Below are positions 47,951 through 58,224 of a DNA stretch of 64,000 nt, one piece after another (the first letter of the stretch is position 1; each line of letters begins with the position of its first letter). The notes beneath the pieces were generated by a model. It was not told the origin of the DNA. It searched no databases and saw only the letters and a program-made list of their open reading frames with translations. The translations under genes and the position numbers were made by a program. The stretch spans positions 868,001 through 932,000 of the forward strand of contig NZ_JADKRZ010000001.1 in assembly GCF_015350905.1 (NCBI RefSeq). Reading direction: 5' to 3'. This DNA comes from Curtobacterium sp. VKM Ac-2865 (GTDB lineage: Bacteria > Actinomycetota > Actinomycetes > Actinomycetales > Microbacteriaceae).

Positions 47951-49723
47951 TCACCACGTGGACGGGTAGGTCTTCGCCTCGGTCGTGGAGGGGGCGACAC
48001 GGTACTTCTCGAGCACCTGGGACATCAGGGTACGGAACGCCGGAGCGGCGGAGCTGGAGAACTTGTGTCCCGGCCCCGGCTTCGTGAACGTCACCGTGAC
48101 AACATACTGGGGGTCCTCGGCGGGTGCCATTCCGGCCACCGAGATGATCCGGTCGGAACCGTAGCCCTTCGCGCCGTCGGCGACCTCTGCCGTACCCGTC
48201 TTCGCGGCGATGTTGTAGCCGGAGATCGGCTTCATGCCCACGAGCGTGCCGCCGGTGACGACGCTCTGCAGCATGTCGGTCACCTGCTGGGCGGCGCCGG
48301 CCGACACGACGCGCTCGGGCTGCACGTCGGGCGCGTCGATGGTCTTGCCGTCGGCCGTGGTGCAGCCCTTGATGAAGTGCGGCGGGATGCGGACGCCGCC
48401 GTTCGCGAGGGTCTGGTAGATGCCCGCGACCTGGATGGCCGTCGTCGAGATGCCCTGGCCGAACATCGAGTTGATGTCGGTCTGCTGGTCCCAGTTCGGG
48501 CTCGCGCCGTACTGCATGCCGGGCTGACCCGGGTACTCGATCCCGGGCTCGGGCTGGAACAGGCCGAACTTCTTCATGACGTCGTAGCGCTGCTGCGTCG
48601 TGAGCCGGGAGCCGAGCTCGGTGATGCCGACGTTGGACGAGTCACGGAGGATGCCCGTCAGCGTCAGGTTCTCGGTGGCGTGGAACTCGGAGTCGTGGAT
48701 GCTGCCACCCCACGGGAACGTGCGGGAGTACGGCACCGAGATGCCCGTCGTCGGCGTGGCCTTGCCCTGGTCGATGAGCGCCGCCGCGATGGCCGACTTG
48801 ATCGTCGAGCCCGGCTCGTACGAGTCCGTCAGCGCACGGGACCCGTAGGCGCCCTTGTCCGTCGTGGCGTCCACGTCGTTCGGGTCGACCGTCGGGTAGT
48901 CGGCGACCGCGAGGATCTCCCCCGTCTTCACCTTCGTGACGGTCGCCGTGGCGGACACGGCGCCGATCTGCTGCGCGGCGTCGGCGATGTCCTGCGACGC
49001 CATGTACTGCAGGTCGCTGTCGATGGTGGTCTCGAGGGTGCCGCCGTCCTTGGCCTGCTTCGTCGTGACGGTGCTGCCGGGCAGCTGCACGCCGTCCTCG
49101 CCGCGCTCGTACGTCTCCGAGCCGTTCGTGCCGGCGAGGCAGCTGTTGTACGCGAGCTCGAGGCCGGCCTGCGCGCCGTCGGTGCCCATGAAGCCGGTCA
49201 GGTTGCCGGTCGTGGCGCCGGTCGGGTACGTCCGCGCCGACTGCTGCTGCGGGTACAGCCACGGGACGTCGAGCGCGCGGACGGCCTCGTACCGCTTCAC
49301 GTCGAGTCCATTGACCAGGTAGGCGAAGTCGGACGTCGGGTCGGCGGCGATCGCCTTCTCCATCGCCGCCACGTCACCGCCGGAGGCCTTCGCGATCGCG
49401 GCCAGGGCGACGTCGACGCTGACGTCCTTGACGCGGGTGCCGCCGAGCTTGCCCTTGAACGCCTTGACCAGGCGCGGCGCGGTGGTGATGTTGTACCGGG
49501 TGACACTGTCGGCCAGCGCGGTGCCGTCGCGGTCGACGATCGACCCCCGCGCGCCGTAGAGGGTCACGGGGATGCTGCGCTTGGCCTTCGACTGCTCGTT
49601 GAGCTCGGCGGCCTGCACGACCTGGATGTCGACCAGGCGCACGACGAACACCGCCACGAGCGCGATCACGGCGATGATGACGACGCTGTAGCGGAGTCGG
49701 CGGTTGCGGATCGTCTTCGTCAC
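47951..49723 (-). CDS. ftsI: Septal transpeptidase, class B penicillin-binding protein
   Basis: Cross-links septal peptidoglycan, 590 aa. One N-terminal helix (about 12-32), dimerisation domain beginning RGSIVDRDG, transpeptidase domain with S306-T-I-K309, S362-S-N364 and K508-T-G510. It is preceded by the ftsL-like gene and followed 14 nt later by the preferred murE start, the conserved order. Confidence 0.97.
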   Translation of the reverse strand: MTKTIRNRRLRYSVVIIAVIALVAVFVVRLVDIQVVQAAELNEQSKAKRSIPVTLYGARGSIVDRDGTALADSVTRYNITTAPRLVKAFKGKLGGTRVKDVSVDVALAAIAKASGGDVAAMEKAIAADPTSDFAYLVNGLDVKRYEAVRALDVPWLYPQQQSARTYPTGATTGNLTGFMGTDGAQAGLELAYNSCLAGTNGSETYERGEDGVQLPGSTVTTKQAKDGGTLETTIDSDLQYMASQDIADAAQQIGAVSATATVTKVKTGEILAVADYPTVDPNDVDATTDKGAYGSRALTDSYEPGSTIKSAIAAALIDQGKATPTTGISVPYSRTFPWGGSIHDSEFHATENLTLTGILRDSSNVGITELGSRLTTQQRYDVMKKFGLFQPEPGIEYPGQPGMQYGASPNWDQQTDINSMFGQGISTTAIQVAGIYQTLANGGVRIPPHFIKGCTTADGKTIDAPDVQPERVVSAGAAQQVTDMLQSVVTGGTLVGMKPISGYNIAAKTGTAEVADGAKGYGSDRIISVAGMAPAEDPQYVVTVTFTKPGPGHKFSSSAAPAFRTLMSQVLEKYRVAPSTTEAKTYPSTW

Positions 49724-49757
49724 GCGGTGCGGTCCTTCCGGGGTCCTGACCCGCAGG

Positions 49758-50483
49758 TCACCGGGTGGAGGGTGCCTGGAGCTGGTTCGGGTCGGACTCT
49801 ACGGACGACTTCGAGGAAGCCCCGTCCGACGCGCTGGCGCCGCTGGTCTTCCCAGCGTCACCCGTCGCGGTGGCAGCGGCGTCGGTGTCGGCGGCGGCCG
49901 GCGCGGCCTTCTCGGCGGCGGGCGCGGCCGTGTCGGCGTCGGGCGCAGCAGCAGGTGCCGCTGCACCGTTCTCCTTGCTCGTCGTCGTGTCGCCCCGCGT
50001 CGCCGCGAGGGGGACGCCGTCGAGCAGCGAGTTCGGCACCTGGTTCGCGGTGTTGCCGGTCGCTTCCTCGGGCGTGGCCGGCGTCGGCGTGCCGAACACC
50101 CGGCCGGTCGTCGGGTCGAGGTAGACGGGCGTCGAGTTCGCGATCATCCCGAGTGCCTGGGCGTTGCGGGCCAGGTTCTGCGGCGAGTCGAGCACGCGCA
50201 GCTCCTCGGAGAGGGACTGCTGCGACCGGCTCAGCGTGGTCTGCTCGGCGGACAGCGAGTTCAGCTCGTAGGCCCCCTGGCTCAGGACCATGCTGATGCC
50301 GAGCTGCGCGAGCAGCAGCGTGCCGAGGGCCGCGACACCGACGACGGCGTACGCGATGCGCGGGCGGGCGCGGCGCTGGGCCTTCGTGGGCGTGACCTCG
50401 ACGAGCTCCGGCCGGGGGCGGGAGGGCCTGGGCGCGCGCGACGGGGCGACGGTGGGGTCGACGAGTGCGAGGTTCGTGCTCAT
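49758..50483 (-). CDS. ftsL: FtsL-like septum formation protein with long tail
   Basis: Bitopic protein, 241 aa, identified by position between rsmH and ftsI and by architecture: basic cytoplasmic region (1-42), one helix (about 44-66), short coiled coil (about 68-100, with LSAEQTTLSRSQQSLSEELR) and LARNAQALGM. About 105 further residues are Ala/Thr/Asp/Ser-rich and look disordered, which is unusual for FtsL (normally near 100-120 aa). The ATG at 50483 follows the rsmH stop by one base. Confidence 0.82.
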   Translation of the reverse strand: MSTNLALVDPTVAPSRAPRPSRPRPELVEVTPTKAQRRARPRIAYAVVGVAALGTLLLAQLGISMVLSQGAYELNSLSAEQTTLSRSQQSLSEELRVLDSPQNLARNAQALGMIANSTPVYLDPTTGRVFGTPTPATPEEATGNTANQVPNSLLDGVPLAATRGDTTTSKENGAAAPAAAPDADTAAPAAEKAAPAAADTDAAATATGDAGKTSGASASDGASSKSSVESDPNQLQAPSTR

Positions 50484-50484
50484 G

Positions 50485-51438
50485 TCACTTCCGGATTCGC
50501 TCGGCCGCGCGGAGTCGCACGGGCGTTGCCCTGGGGTTGGCGGCGCGTTCGGCCTCGTCGGCCAGTTCCGCGCCCTTGACGACCAGGGAGAAGGTGGGGG
50601 CGTGCTCGGGGAGCTCGACGGGCAGGTCCGCCGGGGCGCTGGACGTGGTCCGCTTGACCAGCGCGCGCTTGACGATGCGGTCCTCGAGCGACTGGTAGGA
50701 CTCCACGACGATCCGGCCACCGACGGCGATGGCGTCGAGTGCCGCGGGGATCGCCCGCTCGAGCACGCTCAGCTCGGTGTTGACCTCGATGCGGAGCGCC
50801 TGGAACACGCGCTTCGCCGGGTGGCCCTGCCGCTGGATCGCGACCGGGGTGGCGTCGTGGAGGACCTGGACGAGGTCACCCGACATCGTGAAGGGCGTCT
50901 CGGTCCGGCGTTCGACGATGGCCTTGGCGTAGCGGCCGGCCAGCTTCTCCTCGCCGTAGCGCTGGAAGATGCGGCGCAGTTCGCCCTCGTCGTAGTCCGC
51001 GAGGACCTCAGCGGCGGTGATGCCCTCGGTCCGGTCCATGCGCATGTCGAGCGGGGCGTCCTGGCTGTAGGCGAACCCACGCTCCGCCCGGTCGAGCTGC
51101 AACGAGGACACACCGAGGTCGAACAGCACGCCGTCGACGGTGGTGAAGCCCTGGTCGGCGACGGCCGTCTGGATCTCGTCGTACACGGTGTGCACGAGGC
51201 GGACACGGTCGCCGAACCGGGCGAGGCGCTCTCCCGCGATGCCGAGCGCGTCGGTGTCGCGGTCGAGACCGATGAGCGTCAGCTCGGGGAAGCGCCCGAG
51301 GAGGCCCTCGGCGTGCCCGCCCATGCCGAGCGTGGCGTCGACGACGACCTTGCCCGGCCCGTCGAGCGTCGGCGTGAAGAGGTCCACGATCCGCTCGAGC
51401 ATGACGGGGGTGTGCGGGAACCGTTCGGGTGTGCTCAT
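50485..51438 (-). CDS. rsmH: 16S rRNA (cytosine1402-N4)-methyltransferase
   Basis: SAM-dependent methyltransferase acting on 16S rRNA C1402, 317 aa. SAM site [12 protein letters not shown] at 34-45, [11 protein letters not shown] at the N-terminus, later [12 protein letters not shown] and [17 protein letters not shown] chose the ATG at 51438, preceded by GAGGGG; a longer frame to 51513 is poorly conserved. It lies directly after mraZ. Confidence 0.96.
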   Translation of the reverse strand: MSTPERFPHTPVMLERIVDLFTPTLDGPGKVVVDATLGMGGHAEGLLGRFPELTLIGLDRDTDALGIAGERLARFGDRVRLVHTVYDEIQTAVADQGFTTVDGVLFDLGVSSLQLDRAERGFAYSQDAPLDMRMDRTEGITAAEVLADYDEGELRRIFQRYGEEKLAGRYAKAIVERRTETPFTMSGDLVQVLHDATPVAIQRQGHPAKRVFQALRIEVNTELSVLERAIPAALDAIAVGGRIVVESYQSLEDRIVKRALVKRTTSSAPADLPVELPEHAPTFSLVVKGAELADEAERAANPRATPVRLRAAERIRK

Positions 51439-51546
51439 GTGCAGCCCCTCGCGTCCTCTGGGCCACGGGTCCGGATCCCCATCCATACCGACCTGACACC
51501 GGGGAAGGTGCATCAGGGCGTACGGCTGGGAGTCCCGATCCGCGGA

Positions 51547-51978
51547 TCAGAAGATGCCCGGGATCACCTCCTCGTCGTTCTCGGCGAATGCCTCTTCGGC
51601 TTCTGCGTAGTAGGCCTCCCACGCGGTGGTCGACCAGATCTCGGCACGGTCACCGCTGCCGATGACCGTGAGGTCCCGCTCGAGTCCCGCGTACTCACGG
51701 AGGTTCTGCGGGATCGTCACGCGGTTCTGCTTGTCGGGCTGCTCTGCGCTGGCCCCCGAGAGGAACAGGCGCATGTAGTCCCTGGTGCGCTTCGACGTCA
51801 TCGGTGCCTGGCGGACGCGTTCGTGGATCTCCTCGAACGTCCTGGCGCTGAAGACGACGACGCACCGTTCCTGACCGCGGGTCATCACGAGCCCCCCGGA
51901 CAGTTCGTCGCGGAACTTGGCGGGGAGGATCACGCGACCCTTCTCGTCGAGCTTGGGGGCATGGGTACCGAGCAACAC
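51547..51978 (-). CDS. mraZ: Transcriptional regulator MraZ
   Basis: First gene of the division and wall cluster, 143 aa, with two SpoVT/AbrB-type DNA-binding halves ([20 protein letters not shown] and [19 protein letters not shown]). MraZ binds direct repeats in its own promoter and controls the cluster. I chose the GTG at 51978, with GGGGAGG 7 nt upstream, matching the family start; the frame opens 8 codons earlier. Direct repeats fitting an MraZ box lie 39-64 bp upstream. Confidence 0.95.
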   Translation of the reverse strand: MLLGTHAPKLDEKGRVILPAKFRDELSGGLVMTRGQERCVVVFSARTFEEIHERVRQAPMTSKRTRDYMRLFLSGASAEQPDKQNRVTIPQNLREYAGLERDLTVIGSGDRAEIWSTTAWEAYYAEAEEAFAENDEEVIPGIF

Positions 51979-51996
51979 GTCGGGGCCTCCCCTCAG

Positions 51997-52042
51997 CTCC
52001 ACCGGTCAGCGACAGGCTCCACGGTACTCCACTTCCCTCCAC
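51997..52042 (-). promoter_or_regulatory. MraZ box (GTGGAG direct repeats, 10-bp period)
   Basis: On the minus strand GTGGAG occurs at 52042-52037, 52032-52027 and 52022-52017, spaced exactly 10 bp, with a fourth in phase at 52002-51997. This is the arrangement expected for an MraZ operator upstream of mraZ. Confidence 0.8.
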
Positions 52043-52346
52043 TTCGGGGTGAAAGCCCTCCCCGAAACGGCTCCAGACCCCCGTTCTGGGGGCCGGTCAG
52101 GAGGCTCGGCTCGGTCCCGCCACGTCCGTCACCCCCGGAACGGCGCGGATCGGCGCCGCGGGGTCGACCGGGGAGCGAAGTGGAGGACTTTCGCAGGCCC
52201 AGGGCGCGCGGTGGGCGGCGTGCGGCACGGCGCGCGAGGGTCGCACCGTGCGCGGTCGCTCAGCCCGTGCGAGGTTGCGCCCCCGGTGCGCCGCCACGAC
52301 CCCGCATCGAGTGGGCAGCCTCGCACCGGAGGACAGCGCGGGCACG
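52043..52346. other. Gene-free interval upstream of mraZ
   Basis: About 300 bp between the MraZ box and the DUF3040 terminator. It must contain the promoter of the division cluster, but I could not define -35 and -10 boxes. A lone GTGGAG on the plus strand (about 52179) and GTGCGAGG-like words are present. No gene is supported. Confidence 0.5.
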
Positions 52347-52382
52347 AAAAAACGGGGCCGGCCCGTGAAGGGCCGACCCCGT
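52347..52382 (-). terminator. Rho-independent terminator of the DUF3040 gene
   Basis: On the minus strand a 13-position stem (ACGGGGTCGGCCC / GGGCCGGCCCCGT, one mismatch) with a five-base loop is followed by TTTTTT. It starts 19 bp past the stop codon. This is the only classical T-run terminator I see in the window. Confidence 0.92.
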
Positions 52383-52401
52383 GGAGGAGTGTGGAGGGGG
52401 A

Positions 52402-52806
52402 CTACTGGTTCGGGTCGTTGCGCTTGTCCCAGCGCTCGTTCATGCGGTCCATGAACGACCCGCCGTTCGACGAGCCTCCGGACGCCGGGCCGCGGCTGCC
52501 ACCGGACGACGACGTCCGCGGTGCCCTGGCCGAGGGCTTCGGTGCCCCCATGCCTGGTCGGAGCGCGAACAGCACCCCGGCGAGCATGACGACGAAGCCG
52601 ACGATGCCGATGAGGGGCTGGCGCATGACCAGCCCGAGGATGACGATGGCGACTCCCGCGAGCGCTCCGAGGACACCGATGGTGATCGACGTGTACGTCG
52701 GTCGCCCCTGTCGTCGGGTGACGCGCGCCACGAAGTCGGAGTCGTTCTGGTAGAGGCTGCGTTCCATCTCTTCGAGAAGTCGCTGCTCTTGCTCCGAAAG
52801 TGGCAT
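52402..52806 (-). CDS. DUF3040 domain-containing membrane protein
   Basis: Small actinobacterial protein, 134 aa, resembling M. tuberculosis Rv2169c as I recall it. The N-terminus MPLSEQEQRLLEEMERSLY is conserved in the family, two helices follow (about 40-60 and 64-82), then a Ser/Gly-rich tail. Function unknown. Divergent from the polyprenyl synthase and separated from mraZ by its own terminator. Confidence 0.9.
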   Translation of the reverse strand: MPLSEQEQRLLEEMERSLYQNDSDFVARVTRRQGRPTYTSITIGVLGALAGVAIVILGLVMRQPLIGIVGFVVMLAGVLFALRPGMGAPKPSARAPRTSSSGGSRGPASGGSSNGGSFMDRMNERWDKRNDPNQ

Positions 52807-52877
52807 CCGGATTCCCTCTTTGTCCCTGGGATCGACGCTTGGATTGGGTGGACCGATCCTACGACCGGGCCACCCAC

Positions 52878-52883
52878 TAGGCT
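52878..52883 (+). promoter_or_regulatory. Putative -10 box of the polyprenyl synthase gene
   Basis: TAGGCT lies 7 nt before the GTG at 52891, so the transcript would start at or next to the start codon. No strong -35 is visible. Confidence 0.4.
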
Positions 52884-52890
52884 AGGCACC

Positions 52891-54009
52891 GTGGCTGAGA
52901 GTACGCGATTAGTGGACCTCGTCTCGGCACGGATCGATCGAGCACTGGACGACCAGCGCGATCGACTCGCTGCGATCAGTCCGGACCTGGCTCCGTTCGA
53001 CGAGTTCGCCCGAGACCTCCTGTCCGGTGGCAAGCGCTTCCGGGCCCTGTTCTGCTACTGGGGGTGGCAGTCCGTGGCAGGGCGTTCCGGGTCGTTCGAC
53101 CCGTTGGCGGAGGGCTCCCGACAGACCACGGCGGAGGCGGTCGTCACGGTCGCCGCGGCACTCGAGGTCTTCCACGCGGCAGCCCTCGTGCACGACGACA
53201 TCATGGACCGCTCGGACACCCGTCGTGGGCGTCCCGCTGCCCATCGCCGGTTCGAGTCCCGACACCAGGACTCCGGCTGGGTCGGCGACCGCGGCCTGTA
53301 CGGCACGAACTCCGCGCTGCTCCTCGGTGACATGCTGCTCTCCCTGAGCGACGCCGTGTTCGACGAGGGCCTGGCGCTGCTCGACCCCGCGCGTGCCCGC
53401 ATCGTGCGCCAGGAGTTCCACACCATGCGGCTCGACGTCACCGCCGGGCAGTACCTCGACATCCACGAGGAGACGGCCTGGCCGACCGTGGACGAGTCCG
53501 AGCACCTGCTCCGCGCCCAGCGGGTTGTCGTGTTCAAGTCGGCGAAGTACTCCGTCGAGGCTCCGCTCGTCATCGGCGCCCTGGTCGCCGGCGCGTCCGC
53601 GTCGCAGCTCGATGGGCTCCGCGCGTTCGGGCTCCCCCTCGGCGTGGCCTACCAGCTCCGTGACGACATGCTCGGTGTCTTCGGTGACCCCGAGGTCACG
53701 GGCAAGCCCGCGGGTGACGACCTCCGCGAGGGCAAGCGGACCGTCCTCATCGCCTCGGCCCGCAAGGCACTGCCCGGTGGGTCCCGCGCGCTCCTCGACG
53801 AGCTCCTCGGCGACCCGGACCTCGACGAGGCCCAGGTGCAGATGCTCCGCGCGACCCTGACCGAGTCCGGCGCGGTGACCGCGGTCGAGCGCTCGATCGA
53901 CCGGCACGTGCAGCGCGCCAAGGCAGCGCTCGACGCCGCACCGCTGACGCCGTCGGCGCGGGAGCAGCTCGCGTCGCTGGCCGACACGGTCAGCCGCCGG
54001 TCCGCCTAG
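52891..54009 (+). CDS. Polyprenyl diphosphate synthase (IdsA/GrcC type)
   Basis: Trans-prenyltransferase, 372 aa, that condenses isopentenyl diphosphate with allylic diphosphates (geranylgeranyl or longer chains). The first Asp-rich motif is DDIMD at 102-106 followed by RRG, the second is DDMLG at 258-262; the RPFRAL-type region reads GGKRFRAL (47-54). The small/large residues that set chain length were not analysed. GTG start at 52891. The position matches idsA2 (Rv2173) next to the Rv2175c homologue in mycobacteria. Confidence 0.9.
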   Translation: MAESTRLVDLVSARIDRALDDQRDRLAAISPDLAPFDEFARDLLSGGKRFRALFCYWGWQSVAGRSGSFDPLAEGSRQTTAEAVVTVAAALEVFHAAALVHDDIMDRSDTRRGRPAAHRRFESRHQDSGWVGDRGLYGTNSALLLGDMLLSLSDAVFDEGLALLDPARARIVRQEFHTMRLDVTAGQYLDIHEETAWPTVDESEHLLRAQRVVVFKSAKYSVEAPLVIGALVAGASASQLDGLRAFGLPLGVAYQLRDDMLGVFGDPEVTGKPAGDDLREGKRTVLIASARKALPGGSRALLDELLGDPDLDEAQVQMLRATLTESGAVTAVERSIDRHVQRAKAALDAAPLTPSAREQLASLADTVSRRSA

Positions 54010-54024
54010 CCGCACCAGATGCGA

Positions 54025-54062
54025 ACGGGAGGCTCGGTGCCAGCTGGCACCGGGCCTCCCGT
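54025..54062. terminator. 38-bp palindromic bidirectional terminator
   Basis: ACGGGAGGCTCGGTGCCAG pairs with CTGGCACCGGGCCTCCCGT except for one T-G position. It lies 16 bp past the polyprenyl synthase stop, between it and the convergent Rv2175c-like gene. Confidence 0.82.
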
Positions 54063-54195
54063 CCGTCTGCGGCTGCGTCGAGCACGCGACGCCGCGCCGA
54101 GACTCGGCCCCGCGGACGTCCCGCGCCGTCAGGAACGCGTGCGGTGTCCACCACGGCGAGACTCGGCCACGCTCGGGGGGCGCCGGGGACTGCGG

Positions 54196-54552
54196 TCAGA
54201 GCAGGGACTGCGCGATGCGGCGCACCTCGGCCTTGCGGCCGGCGCGCAGCGCGTTGATCGGCGAGTCACCGATCGCGTCGTCGACGGCGAGCATCCAGCG
54301 GACGGCCTCGTCGTCGGTGAAGCCGTTGTCGCCGAGGACGACGAGCGTGCCGCGCAGCTCGGGCAGCGGTTCGGCGTCGTCGAGGAACTCGACGGGCACG
54401 CGCAGGACACCGCCGACGCGCGCCGCGAGCAGGGTCCGCTGCTCGAAGAGCCGGTGGACGCGGCCGGGGCTGACGCCCAGCAGCTCGACGAGGTCGGGGA
54501 CCGTCAGCCAGCGTTCGGAAAGGGACATGTCATCCGTGGGTGTCGCACTCAC
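54196..54552 (-). CDS. Rv2175c-like DNA-binding protein
   Basis: Helix-turn-helix protein of 118 aa. The N-terminal half has SERWLTVPDLVELLGVSPGRVHRLF (a winged or MerR-like HTH) and a C-terminal domain of the Rv2175c family (FTDDEAVRWMLAVDDAIGDSP). In M. tuberculosis the homologue binds DNA and is phosphorylated by the neighbouring kinase PknL; Thr residues near the N-terminus (T4, T6 in SATPTDD) are candidates here. Start is uncertain: GTG at 54552 or ATG at 54528. Confidence 0.8.
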   Translation of the reverse strand: MSATPTDDMSLSERWLTVPDLVELLGVSPGRVHRLFEQRTLLAARVGGVLRVPVEFLDDAEPLPELRGTLVVLGDNGFTDDEAVRWMLAVDDAIGDSPINALRAGRKAEVRRIAQSLL

Positions 54553-54724
54553 ACGCCCATCGTGCCAGAGAGCAGCCGGTACGCGAACCACTCGTCCGTC
54601 ACATGGGTCACACACGGCACATCCGACTCTCTGGTTGACTTGCGATTCACGACATGCCAGCGTGGAGCCGCCTGTGAGCGCGCTGCCGCGTCCCCACAGC
54701 TCACCCGCCTGACAGGAGCACCCC

Positions 54725-55972
54725 GTGGACACCGACGCCGACGACCGCGCACGACGCGCACGTTCCGCCAGATTCGCCACCATGCCCATCGTCCTGGCCG
54801 GGACGATCGCCGTCACCGCCGGGCTGACCGGGCCGGTCGCCCACGCCGAGACGCGGCACGAGGACGACGGCGCCGCGAACAAGCGCCACGTCGACGAGGA
54901 CCACAACGTCGGACACCGCTCGGTCTACAGCCCCGCCGTGGCCCGCGCAGCGAAGCCGACCATCACGACGGTGTCCGCCGTGCGGAAGGCCCCGACCACG
55001 TACTCCGTGCAGCAGGGTGACACGGTCTCCGGCATCGCGGCCCGCTACGGCCTGTCGGCGCAGGAGGTCCTGGTCCGCAACGGCCTCGGCTGGAACACGA
55101 TCATCCACCCCGGGCAGACGCTGCACCTCGCGTCGACCCCGGCCGTGGCGGCACCCGTCCGGGCCGCGGCTCCGAGCGGTGCGGTCTACCACGTCAAGCA
55201 GGGCGACACCGTCTCGGGCATCGCCGCCCGCGTGGGCGTGTCGACCTCGGCCATGCTCCGTGCGAACGGCCTGTCGCTCGGCAGCATCATCCAGCCGGGC
55301 CAGGCGCTCCGGGTCCCCCGCGCCGGGTCGGCCCCGGCCGCAGCCCCCGTGTCCGCCGCTCCCGCAGCGGCACCGGCATCGGCCTCGGCCTCGACCTCGC
55401 CGTCCTCCACCAGGGCCGGGTCGGTCAAGATCGGCGCCGGTCAGACCATCGCGTCGATCGCAGCCGCGCACGGAGTCCCGGTGTCGGCACTCCTGTCGGC
55501 GAACGGCCTGACCTACACGAGCACGATCTACGCCGGCAAGACGCTGGTGCTGCCGTCGTCCGGGCCGTCGCTCTCCGCCGAACAGCGCGCGAACGCACAG
55601 ACGATCGCGAACGTCGGCCGCTCCCTGGGCGTCCCCGACCGCGGCATCGTGATCGCCCTCGCCGCAGCGATGCAGGAGTCCAGCCTCCGCAACCTGCCGC
55701 ACGGTGACCGCGACTCGGTCGGCCTGTTCCAGCAGCGCCCGAGCCAGGGCTGGGGCACCGCGGCACAGCTGCAGGACCCGACGTACGCCACCCGCCTGTT
55801 CTTCGGCGGACGGTCGAACCCGAACAAGGGCACGACCACCGGCCTGCTCGACGTCCGCGGCTGGGCGTCCAAGAGCGTGGCCGACGCCGCCCAGGCCGTG
55901 CAGATCTCCGCCTACCCGAAGGCGTACGCGCAGTGGGAGAAGTCCGCGACCGCCTGGCTGGCGTCGCTCTGA
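54725..55972 (+). CDS. LysM-domain lytic transglycosylase-like protein
   Basis: Exported wall-binding protein, 415 aa. A signal-like hydrophobic segment (about 20-41, ending AHA) is followed by three LysM domains (92-136, 154-198, 234-277) joined by Ala/Ser/Pro linkers. The C-terminal domain (about 285-415) resembles actinobacterial transglycosylases, with the likely catalytic Glu318 in AAAMQESSL and DSVGLFQQRPSQGWGT. The GTG start has ACAGGAG 7 nt upstream. It lies between the Rv2175c-like gene and the kinase. Cleavage of peptidoglycan is inferred. Confidence 0.85.
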   Translation: MDTDADDRARRARSARFATMPIVLAGTIAVTAGLTGPVAHAETRHEDDGAANKRHVDEDHNVGHRSVYSPAVARAAKPTITTVSAVRKAPTTYSVQQGDTVSGIAARYGLSAQEVLVRNGLGWNTIIHPGQTLHLASTPAVAAPVRAAAPSGAVYHVKQGDTVSGIAARVGVSTSAMLRANGLSLGSIIQPGQALRVPRAGSAPAAAPVSAAPAAAPASASASTSPSSTRAGSVKIGAGQTIASIAAAHGVPVSALLSANGLTYTSTIYAGKTLVLPSSGPSLSAEQRANAQTIANVGRSLGVPDRGIVIALAAAMQESSLRNLPHGDRDSVGLFQQRPSQGWGTAAQLQDPTYATRLFFGGRSNPNKGTTTGLLDVRGWASKSVADAAQAVQISAYPKAYAQWEKSATAWLASL

Positions 55973-56086
55973 GCACCGTCGCGGTCGGGGCGGCGCCGGA
56001 CTCCCGACCGCGGACGCGACTCATCCTCCAGGTCGAGATTGCATCACGGCCGGTGCGTCCCCGCCGACGGATCGCACCCGCCTTCG

Positions 56087-56092
56087 TAGAAT
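56087..56092 (+). promoter_or_regulatory. Putative -10 box of the kinase gene
   Basis: TAGAAT lies 7 nt before the ATG at 56100, consistent with a leaderless transcript. It also overlaps an alternative ATG at 56091, arguing against that start. Confidence 0.42.
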
Positions 56093-56099
56093 GCCGCCG

Positions 56100-58124
<2,025 letters not shown>

Positions 58125-58167
58125 CCGCTGCGTCGGCAGCGGCGCGCGGTGGGCGCGACCACCGACA

Positions 58168-58207
58168 GGACGGGAGGCCCGGTGCCAGCTGGCACCGGGC
58201 CTCCCGT
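58168..58207. terminator. 40-bp perfect palindrome, bidirectional terminator
   Basis: GACGGGAGGCCCGGTGCCAG followed by its exact reverse complement. It lies 43 bp past the kinase stop and 18 bp before the stop of the convergent DAHP synthase gene. Confidence 0.85.
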
Positions 58208-58224
58208 CTGCGACCTGGTCGCGA

